Source of the DNA: DASTBU01 sp035711845
GTDB taxonomy: Bacteria > Acidobacteriota > Vicinamibacteria > Vicinamibacterales > 2-12-FULL-66-21
Assembly: GCA_035711845.1 (NCBI GenBank)
Contig: DASTBU010000115.1
Span: 1 to 22,152 of the forward strand
Direction of reading: 5' to 3'
Length of the DNA stretch: 22,152 nucleotides
The notes beneath the pieces are model-generated. The model had not been told where the DNA came from. It did no database searches and saw only the letters and a list, made by a program, of their open reading frames with translations. The position numbers and the translations under genes were made by a program. Positions 16,443-22,152 of the stretch are shown here, piece after piece; position 1 is the stretch's first letter, and every line of letters starts with the position of its first letter.

Positions 16443-17453
16443 CTACAAGTGGGCTTTGTAAGATCGCCCCAGCGCACTGACTTCGGATATGGCTCTTGGA
16501 GCGACAAGATTGACAGCCAGGACCAGCAACGCAATCGCTCCTGCGGGCGCAAGCAGCCACGGTGCTTCGGCCAGCGCGCGCCCCCGCCCCGCCTCCTGCA
16601 GCATGAGCCCCCAGCTCGCCGCAGGCTCCCCGAAACCGAGCCCCACGAACGAAAGTGTCGCCTCGGCCAGGATGAAGGCGGGAACGAGGAGCGTGGCATG
16701 GGCGGCGAGCAGACCGCATGTCGCCGGCAGGAGGTGCCGCAGCAGCAACCGCGCGCTGGTCGCCCCGGCCGCGCGGGCGGCCTCGGCGTACTCGCGCGCG
16801 CGCTCGGCGGAGATGACCGCTCGCACGCCTCGGGCCGCGATCGGCCAACCCACCAGCACGAAGACCGAGACCATGATCCAGAAAATCTCAGCGGTCGTGA
16901 GCACCAGCGGCGCGGCGGCCCGCAGGGCCAGCACGACGTAGATCGCCGGCAGCGCGATCACGAAGTCGGCGACCCTCATCAGCACCTCGTCGAGAGCGCC
17001 GCCGGCATAGCCGGCGACGGCGCCCACCACGGACCCCAGCAGCAGCGCGCCCGCAGCCGCCAGAAAGGCCAGTCCAAGCGAGAGGCGCGCGCCGGACACC
17101 AGGCGGGCCAGCACGTCCCGCCCGAGCGCGTCGGTGCCGAGCGGAAACCAGGGCCCTCCCGCCCGCGAATCAGCCGACACCAGGCTGCCTTGCATCATTC
17201 GCAGCGGCATGGGGTGCTCCCGGTCTTCGAGGAACCGTCGTTCGAGACGATTGTCGAGGCGAAGGGGATAGACGAACGGCAGCCGCCACCGGCCATTCCC
17301 ATCGACGATCCGCGGTGGCATCGGGGGGGCGTAGACGAAGTCAGAGAATTGGCGGGCTGGCGGATTCACCGCAACGAAGTCGGCCGCCACCGCCAGCATG
17401 ACCATCAGGCCGAGGATCGCTGCGCCGGCCTTCCGGAACCCGGATACGGTCAC
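16443..17453 (-). CDS. Peptide ABC transporter permease, DppC/OppC type
   Basis: 336 aa. The N-terminal membrane segment (AAILGLMVMLAVAADFVAV) is followed by a long periplasmic stretch to about residue 105 (PPRIVDGNGRW, PFVYPLRLDNRL). The motif LGTDALGRDVLARLVSGARLSL then opens the BPD transmembrane domain. The EAA loop that contacts the ATPase is recognisable (EYAEAARAAGATSARLLLRHLLP), and GLGFGEPAASWGLMLQEA is typical near the C-terminus. The start is GTG at 17453, overlapping the DppB-like stop as GTGA, so the two permeases are translationally coupled. It would form the inner-membrane channel with DppB-like and an ATPase pair. No ATPase gene follows; the next gene is 320 bp away and unrelated. 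Confidence 0.93.
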   Translation of the reverse strand: MTVSGFRKAGAAILGLMVMLAVAADFVAVNPPARQFSDFVYAPPMPPRIVDGNGRWRLPFVYPLRLDNRLERRFLEDREHPMPLRMMQGSLVSADSRAGGPWFPLGTDALGRDVLARLVSGARLSLGLAFLAAAGALLLGSVVGAVAGYAGGALDEVLMRVADFVIALPAIYVVLALRAAAPLVLTTAEIFWIMVSVFVLVGWPIAARGVRAVISAERAREYAEAARAAGATSARLLLRHLLPATCGLLAAHATLLVPAFILAEATLSFVGLGFGEPAASWGLMLQEAGRGRALAEAPWLLAPAGAIALLVLAVNLVAPRAISEVSALGRSYKAHL

Positions 17454-18397
17454 CGCCCGTCCGCCACGCGCGGGTCGGCCATCACCAGCGCCACGTCGGA
17501 TGCCAGGATGCCCGCGCCCAGGAACACGGCACCGGTCGCCGCGCAGCCCGCGACCAGATACAGATCGCGAGCGACGAGCGCCTCGTACATCAAGGCGCCG
17601 AGACCCGGCCACGACATCACGATCTCGACCACGAACGATCCGCTCAACACCGTGCCCACGAACACGCCGTAGAGCGCCAGCACGGGCTTGAGCGAGAGGC
17701 GGAACGCGTGCCGCCAGACCACGCGAGCCGTGGAGCAGCCACGCGCACGGGCGTTCAGCACCGCCGGTTCCGCGAGCGCCTCGCGCATCGCCTGCGACTG
17801 CAGCCGCTCGAGGGCCGCCGACATGGGCAGCGCCAGAGCCAGCGACGGAAGGAGCAGGTACCGCACCGTGTCGCCGACATCCTGCGCCGGCAGCGCGCCG
17901 AATCCGCCGACGGGGAACCAGCGGGTGGTCGACGCAATCAGCAGCAGTACCAGGGAGATCACCAGGGGCGGCAGCGACAGGAGGACGATAGACAGCCCGC
18001 CGGCCAGCCACGCTCCCGGTCCCTCGCTGCTGCCTGTCAAGACGCCGCCCGGAATGCCGAGGAGCGTGGCGATGACGAGCGCGCTCAGCCCAAGGAGCGC
18101 CGTGTTGCCCGCGCGCTCGCCGATCAGTTCCCGAACCGGCCGCCGGTACTTGAGCGATTCACCGAAATCGAGGTGCACCGCGCGGGCGAGCCAGTCCGCA
18201 TACTGAGACGCGAACGGGCGGTTCAGTCCCAACCGCGCGCGCTCCGCGGCAACCGCCTCGGCGCTGACTTCGAAGCCTGTCAGGTGATCTCCGGGCGCCA
18301 GCCGGACGAGGAGCAGCGCTGCCGAGGAAACGAGAAGCACCATCAGGCCCGCTACGAGCACACGACGGAGGACGAAGCGAACAAGGCCTTGCTGCAC
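17450..18397 (-). CDS. Peptide ABC transporter permease, DppB/OppB type
   Basis: 315 aa from the GTG at 18397. It has the expected N-terminal segment (FVLRRVLVAGLMVLLVSSAALLLVRLAPGD), then LGLNRPFASQYADWLARAVHLDFGESL, the DppB signature, and several membrane helices. The EAA loop reads NARARGCSTARVVWRHAFRLSLKPVL, and GSFVVEIVMSWPGLGALMYEAL is the classic C-terminal block. Its stop overlaps the DppC-like start by 4 bp. The upstream binding-protein gene ends 45 bp before this start, so all three genes form one operon for peptide uptake. The sequence gives no substrate preference. Confidence 0.94.
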   Translation of the reverse strand: MQQGLVRFVLRRVLVAGLMVLLVSSAALLLVRLAPGDHLTGFEVSAEAVAAERARLGLNRPFASQYADWLARAVHLDFGESLKYRRPVRELIGERAGNTALLGLSALVIATLLGIPGGVLTGSSEGPGAWLAGGLSIVLLSLPPLVISLVLLLIASTTRWFPVGGFGALPAQDVGDTVRYLLLPSLALALPMSAALERLQSQAMREALAEPAVLNARARGCSTARVVWRHAFRLSLKPVLALYGVFVGTVLSGSFVVEIVMSWPGLGALMYEALVARDLYLVAGCAATGAVFLGAGILASDVALVMADPRVADGR

Positions 18398-18442
18398 GAT
18401 TTCGCTTTCGGCTCCAGCGGCGTCCGCCGTTACACGGCGCGG

Positions 18443-20188
18443 TCAGCGCGATGTGGCGGCCCCGAGCGTGTCCGCGCTCCACAGCAGCTGCGGAATCTGC
18501 GGCGCCGGTGTCGGATTGACCACGCGTTGCGAGGTCGCCAGCATCAGGCGCGGGGCGACGAAGTAAACCAACGGGAGCTCCTCGGCAAAGATCCCCTGGA
18601 TCTCGGCAAATACCTGCCGGCGCCGGCCGAGATCCGGCACGGCCGCGTTGTCGCGCATCAAGGTGTCGATGCGGGACTCCCATGCAGTTCCTGGCGTCTT
18701 CTGTGCCGGGTTCCAGAAGTGATACGCGCCCGAGCTCAACCAGAAATCGGAGTTGAGCCAGGGGTCTGTGACGCTGGACTGCAGCCCGAAATACATGGCG
18801 TCGTAGTCCCCGGCCTGCCATCGCGTGAACAGTCCGCCGGGATCGAGCGCAACGATCTCGACGGCGACACCGACCTGCCGGAGCTGCTCCTGGATGACGG
18901 TGGCGACGCGCTCGCGGTTGTGTCCCGCCTGCGTCATGATCGAGAACCGCACGGCGGCGCCGCGCTGGTCCTCGAGGCTGCCGTCGCCGTTAATGTCCCG
19001 GAGGCCCAGGGTAGCCAGCAACTGGCGCGCGCGTGCCGGATCGGGACCCGGTGCCGGCCGGTCCCCGTCAAACCACGTCCGGTTACCGGGCGTGACCGGC
19101 CCGCTGATGGGGACGGCGGCGCCGAGATAGACGGTGTCGATGATCGCCTGTCGGCTCACCGCCCACGACACCGCCTGGCGGAACTCCCGCCGGCGCAGCC
19201 ACGCCCGCTGTTTGTCACGGGCCGGCGACGGCGTCAGGTTGAACGCAAGGAAGTCAGGGTCGAGGCCGATGCCCGCCTCGATCAGCCGGATGGCGCCGCT
19301 CTCAGCGCTCCGCTTGAACCCGGAGTAGTCCTGGGGGCGGATCTCGCCACTCGACATGAGATCGATCTCGCCCGCCTCGAGGCGCAGCCCTTCGGCGGTC
19401 TGATCCGGCACGATCGCGATCGTGAGCCGGTCGAGATACGGCAGGACCTGGCCCTGGGCGTCGCGCCGAAAGTAGTGCGGATTCCTCTCGAGTACGACCC
19501 GCTGGCCGGACACGTGCTCCACCAGCACGAACGGTCCGAGGCCGACCACGTCCGTGACTGGCTTCGAGGGCACCCACTCCTCCGCAAATCGCCCAGCCTC
19601 GAGCGCAGAACCGAGGCGGTGCTTCGGCAGAATCGGGAGATTGTCCAGGAGGCGCAGCCCCGGCGCGAACGGCTCGGGGAAGCCGAGCACCACGGTGTGC
19701 GGATCCGGAGCGGACACGGCGAGCGCCTTCCCGTTCACTCGCATCGACGCCCCGATCGAGCTCTTCAGCGATTCGTCGTACGCCGCCCGGAACGAGAAAA
19801 CTACGTCGTCCGACGTAAACGGCGCCCCGTCGGAGAACCGTACACCGTGTCGGAGCCGCAGCGTATAGGTCAACCCATCGTCCGATCGCGTCCAGCCTTC
19901 GGCGAGCATCGGCTCGAGATCGTCGGTCGAGCGATTGACCCGTACGAGCCGGGCATGAAGGAGGAGCGACAGCAGCTCGGTCGCCGCCCTGGCGCCGTCG
20001 GGCGCGTATCGGTTGTAGGTCGACGGGTCCGATCGGAGCGACGCGACGAGCTCGCCGCCAGGTGAGATTCTCGCGGATTTTTCCGCCGGCGTAGGGCTGC
20101 CCACCCCCCTCGACGCCACCCGCCAGACCCCCCATCCCAGGGCGGCGATGACGACGAGCACGAGGAGCGCTTTGAAGGCTCTGGTCAA
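18443..20188 (-). CDS. Peptide ABC transporter substrate-binding protein, family 5 (DppA/OppA type)
   Basis: 581 aa from a TTG at 20188, inferred because it gives MTRAFKALLVLVVIAALGWGVWR, a clean signal or membrane anchor; no ATG is placed well. There is no lipobox, so it is probably anchored or exported and not lipidated. Family SBP_bac_5 features are clear: GGELVASLRSDPSTYNRY at the mature start, LEPMLAEGWTRSDDGLTYTLRLR and GVRFSDGAPFTSDDVVFSF, then ALAVSAPDPHTVVLGF, LRRREFRQAVSWAVSRQAI and GYDAMYFGLQ-like regions near the end. It would capture peptides in the periplasm for the two downstream permeases. The gene is divergent from the second subtilase, which could generate its substrates. 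Confidence 0.92.
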   Translation of the reverse strand: MTRAFKALLVLVVIAALGWGVWRVASRGVGSPTPAEKSARISPGGELVASLRSDPSTYNRYAPDGARAATELLSLLLHARLVRVNRSTDDLEPMLAEGWTRSDDGLTYTLRLRHGVRFSDGAPFTSDDVVFSFRAAYDESLKSSIGASMRVNGKALAVSAPDPHTVVLGFPEPFAPGLRLLDNLPILPKHRLGSALEAGRFAEEWVPSKPVTDVVGLGPFVLVEHVSGQRVVLERNPHYFRRDAQGQVLPYLDRLTIAIVPDQTAEGLRLEAGEIDLMSSGEIRPQDYSGFKRSAESGAIRLIEAGIGLDPDFLAFNLTPSPARDKQRAWLRRREFRQAVSWAVSRQAIIDTVYLGAAVPISGPVTPGNRTWFDGDRPAPGPDPARARQLLATLGLRDINGDGSLEDQRGAAVRFSIMTQAGHNRERVATVIQEQLRQVGVAVEIVALDPGGLFTRWQAGDYDAMYFGLQSSVTDPWLNSDFWLSSGAYHFWNPAQKTPGTAWESRIDTLMRDNAAVPDLGRRRQVFAEIQGIFAEELPLVYFVAPRLMLATSQRVVNPTPAPQIPQLLWSADTLGAATSR

Positions 20189-20341
20189 GAAATGAACCTG
20201 GGTGGCCAATGGATTGGCCGGTCGCAAACGCGCGGTTTCCGGGCCTTTCGCGCGGGTATGAGCTACCCGTCGCCAGCTTTTCGACCGGGCGGCCAAGTTG
20301 TTGGCTGCCCTCCGTCGACGCGAGGCTTTTCGGGTGTGCAC

Positions 20342-20370
20342 ATGGTAGTCGATGCGATCCGCGAGTGCAA
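20342..20370 (-). promoter_or_regulatory. Weak promoter candidate for the peptide transporter operon
   Basis: TTGCAC (20365-20370), a 17-bp spacer and TACCAT (20342-20347) could be a sigma70 promoter. It would give a leader of about 145 nt containing the hairpins described for this gap. Confidence 0.3.
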
Positions 20371-20447
20371 CCATTCTGCACCAAAGAGTCCTATCGAGGC
20401 CTGTGAACCAACTCTTCCATTGAAGGTCCGGCCCGAATTGTCGGGGG

Positions 20448-20463
20448 TGGCACGTGGCGTGCC
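20448..20463 (+). promoter_or_regulatory. Sigma54-like -24/-12 site before the second protease
   Basis: TGGCACG-N4-GTGC keeps the 10-bp distance between GG and GC of sigma54 promoters and matches the consensus except for one T in the -12 element and the final base. Initiation would lie about 46 nt before the ATG at 20520. The same bases form an inverted repeat (GGCACG-TGG-CGTGCC), so a hairpin or operator is an alternative. Confidence 0.3.
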
Positions 20464-20519
20464 TCAGCGGCCATCGTTAGCTTCCCCAAGCAACTCAGTT
20501 ACTTACGCGGGCCCCTACG

Positions 20520-22152
20520 ATGTCGAGATTTCTCTCGAGTGCTGTTCGCCGCGGCGCGGTTCTGGTGGCTGCCACCGCCTCGTTGACGCTGGCTCTGACC
20601 ACACCAACCGAGGCGGGACCGGGGCGGGCGCGGCTCTCCCGGGACCTCGCCCAGCGCCTCTCGTCAGGCGACCAGGGACCGACACGCGTCATCGTGTCGG
20701 GCAGTCCGCAGGAAATCGAGACGCTCGCGCTGCGCTACGGCGCGCAGATCAAGAAGCAGTTGCGCGGTCGTGCGGTCCTCGAGGTCACGGGCGGGCAGCT
20801 CGACGCGTTGAGCCAGGACCCCGACGTCGATCACCTCTCGGGCGACGTTCCGGTCCGCAGGATGATGGCGGCGACGAGTGAGGCGATCGGCGCCGACCAG
20901 GTGTGGACGGGGGTGCTGGAGGGCGTTCGCGGCTACACGGGCAGCGGCATCGGCGTCGCGGTCATCGACTCCGGGGTGGCGATCCATCGCGACCTGGCCG
21001 GTCGCGTCGTGGCGAGCGTCGACTTCACGGGGTCGCAGGGCCGCGACGGAAATGACGCGTTTGGACACGGCACGCACGTGGCGGGGATCATCGCGGCTTC
21101 GGCCGCCGGCGGGCGCGCGGGCGTTGCGCCGGGCGCGAACATCATCAACCTCCGCGTGATTGGAGACGATGGTTCGGGCAGCACGAGCAGTGTGATCGAG
21201 GCGATCGACTGGGCGATCGAGCATCGTAGCCGCTTCAACATCCGCATCCTCAACCTGTCGCTGGGCCATCCGGTGTTCGAGTCCTACACAGAGGATCCGC
21301 TGTGCCAGGCCGTACAGCGCGCCACCGACGCGGGCATGCTCGTGGTTGCGGCGGCGGGCAACTTCGGCAAGACGGAGGACGGCCGGCCGGTCGTGGGCGG
21401 GATCGTCTCGCCGGGCAACTCGCCGGCGGCGCTGACGGTGGGGGCGCTCAACGCGCGCGGCACCGCGGTGCGCTCCGACGACATCATGGCGACCTACAGC
21501 TCGCGCGGGCCCACGGCGATCGACGGTGTGCTCAAGCCGGAGATCGTGGCGCCGGGCAACCGGCTGGTCGCGACCGCCGCGTTCCAATCGCAACTGGCGG
21601 CTGCGCACCCCGATCGCGTCGTAGTGGCCGCCGGTGCGACGAGCTACATGGAGATGAGCGGCACCAGCATGTCGGCCGCGGTCGCCTCCGGCGCGGCCGC
21701 GCTGCTGCTCGAAGCCACGCCCGGCCTGCGCCCGGCGGAGGTGAAGCTCCTGCTGCAGCTGACCAGCTCCCGAGTCGCCAACGCCGGGCTGATTGAAGCG
21801 GGCGCGGGCAGTCTGAACATCGCCGCCGCCGTGGGGCTGGCGAGCCAGGGGCACGTCACGCCCTCGAGCATAGCCGGCGAGCTGCAGGAAATCAGCGGCA
21901 TTCTCGTCTCGCTCTCAGGTCTGTCTGTTGGACATGTCCCGGGCCTCGACCGACCTCTTGCTTGGAGCGGACTCGCGCCAACATCAAGCATCTTCGGACC
22001 CTCCACGGTCAACGCCGACGGCGTTGTTTGGACCGATGGCGTTGTCTGGACTGACGGCGTTGTTTGGACCGATGGCGTTGTCTGGACCGATGGCGTTGTC
22101 TGGACCGATGGCGTTGTTTGGACCGATGGCGTTGTCTGGACTGACGGCGTTG
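20520..22152 (+). CDS. Secreted S8 subtilisin-like protease with C-terminal GVVWTD repeats (3' end beyond window)
   Basis: 544 codons are visible and the frame is still open at the window edge. The N-terminus (MSRFLSSAVRRGAVLVAATA, then SLTLALTTPTEA) is a signal peptide. Residues 54-112 resemble an I9-type propeptide (TRVIVSGSPQEIETLALRYG). The catalytic residues are intact: Asp150 (VAVIDSG), His183 (FGHGTHVAG), Asn281 (AAAGN) and Ser383 (GTSMSAA). It is clearly related to the NIVWGT protease through the core (for example RILNLSLGHPVFESYTEDPL against RVINLSVGAGVTESYETDPL). From residue 501 it runs into tandem GVVWTD hexads, seven complete plus a partial. No Shine-Dalgarno is visible. It is divergent from the peptide importer. 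Confidence 0.92.
   Translation, partial: MSRFLSSAVRRGAVLVAATASLTLALTTPTEAGPGRARLSRDLAQRLSSGDQGPTRVIVSGSPQEIETLALRYGAQIKKQLRGRAVLEVTGGQLDALSQDPDVDHLSGDVPVRRMMAATSEAIGADQVWTGVLEGVRGYTGSGIGVAVIDSGVAIHRDLAGRVVASVDFTGSQGRDGNDAFGHGTHVAGIIAASAAGGRAGVAPGANIINLRVIGDDGSGSTSSVIEAIDWAIEHRSRFNIRILNLSLGHPVFESYTEDPLCQAVQRATDAGMLVVAAAGNFGKTEDGRPVVGGIVSPGNSPAALTVGALNARGTAVRSDDIMATYSSRGPTAIDGVLKPEIVAPGNRLVATAAFQSQLAAAHPDRVVVAAGATSYMEMSGTSMSAAVASGAAALLLEATPGLRPAEVKLLLQLTSSRVANAGLIEAGAGSLNIAAAVGLASQGHVTPSSIAGELQEISGILVSLSGLSVGHVPGLDRPLAWSGLAPTSSIFGPSTVNADGVVWTDGVVWTDGVVWTDGVVWTDGVVWTDGVVWTDGVVWTDGV
22017..22152 (+). repeat. 18-bp tandem repeat encoding GVVWTD
   Basis: Seven full 18-bp units and a partial eighth, of the form GAYGGCGTTGTYTGGACY, continue to the window end. 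Units differ only at third positions: GAC or GAT, GTT or GTC before TGG, and ACC or ACT. Some two-unit combinations recur, which points to recent expansion by slippage or unequal exchange. The full length is unknown. Confidence 0.95.

Larger units (their letters stand above)
20189..20519. promoter_or_regulatory. Divergent intergenic region rich in hairpins
   Basis: The 331-bp gap between the divergent binding-protein and protease genes holds no convincing gene. It contains GGCCAAT/ATTGGCC at 20204-20219 (just upstream of the TTG start), CGGGTA/TACCCG at 20253-20269, and GGGCGGCCAA/TTGGCTGCCC at 20287-20310. The last is a 10-bp stem if G-U pairing on the + RNA is allowed. The string GCTTTTCG occurs at 20276 and 20325, with GCCTTTCG at 20243. 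It looks like a structured leader or cis-regulatory RNA, but it does not match a riboswitch class I can name. Confidence 0.4.

Noticed and set aside
17708..20065. Long + strand reading frame of 785 codons opposite the peptide transporter genes
   Set aside because: It is antisense to three clear ABC transporter genes; its composition (R, A, G, H, E, Q rich, no motif) is that of a high-GC shadow frame.
20253..20270. tRNA suggested by TAGCTCA-like string on the minus strand
   Set aside because: No acceptor stem, T-loop or anticodon arm can be formed around it; the string lies in a simple 6-bp hairpin.
20189..20340. c-di-GMP (GEMM) riboswitch
   Set aside because: A GGGTAGC/TACCC stem is reminiscent, but the conserved core strings around the ligand site are absent.
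20342..20402. Sigma54 promoter on the minus strand (TTGG and TTGC)
   Set aside because: The GG-to-GC distance is 12 bp and not 10, which sigma54 does not tolerate.
22017..22152. CRISPR array
   Set aside because: Units are 18 bp, contiguous without spacers, in frame with a protease and vary only at third codon positions. The NIVWGT array was rejected for the same reason.

Overview
The window is about 22 kb of high-GC bacterial DNA. It is densely coding and most of it reads on the minus strand. The host is Gram-negative: there is an LpxC (lipid A synthesis), two lipoproteins and a monofunctional peptidoglycan glycosyltransferase. An IPT/TIG beta-propeller protein and two secreted subtilases with tryptophan-rich hexapeptide tails suggest an Acidobacteriota-like soil bacterium, possibly Vicinamibacteria. 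That assignment is an impression from gene style; the window has no rRNA or other taxonomic marker. I see no tRNA, rRNA, CRISPR array, transposase or phage gene.

Layout. Positions 1-1426 (+): the last codons of an unknown gene, then a radical SAM protein with an N-terminal SPASM-like Cys domain and a C-terminal Ig-like domain. Positions 1427-1784: non-coding DNA with a 288-bp inverted-repeat element. Positions 1785-7526 (-): HNH nuclease, IPT/NHL beta-propeller, UvrA and LpxC in transcription order. Positions 7660-8169 (+): an NlpC/P60 lipoprotein divergent from the HNH gene. Positions 8200-9063 (-): a HExxH protein I cannot name, with a good sigma70 promoter. Positions 9195-12425 (-): a tight operon of a 4-hydroxy-2-oxoglutarate aldolase-like enzyme, an M48 metalloprotease lipoprotein with a LysM-like tail, and a GT51 transglycosylase.

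Positions 12561-16123 (-) are the most unusual part. Two paralogous GNAT acetyltransferases bracket a secreted S8 protease whose C-terminus carries 17 near-identical NIVWGT hexapeptides. The protease stop and the downstream GNAT start overlap (TAATG), and a clear rho-independent terminator closes the unit. Positions 16443-20188 (-) encode a family-5 peptide-binding protein and two DppB/DppC-type permeases with no ATPase genes beside them. Positions 20520-22152 (+) hold a second secreted S8 protease, cut by the window end inside its own 18-bp (GVVWTD) tandem repeat.

How the genes may work together. The two secreted proteases flank a peptide importer, which fits extracellular proteolysis followed by peptide uptake. 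The NlpC/P60, M48-LysM and GT51 genes are envelope functions. The best candidate for an undescribed system is the subtilase with a hexapeptide W-repeat tail plus its coupled GNAT. Two proteases here carry different hexads with the same period and the same [IV]-V-W core. No role for the tail or the GNAT can be read from sequence alone.
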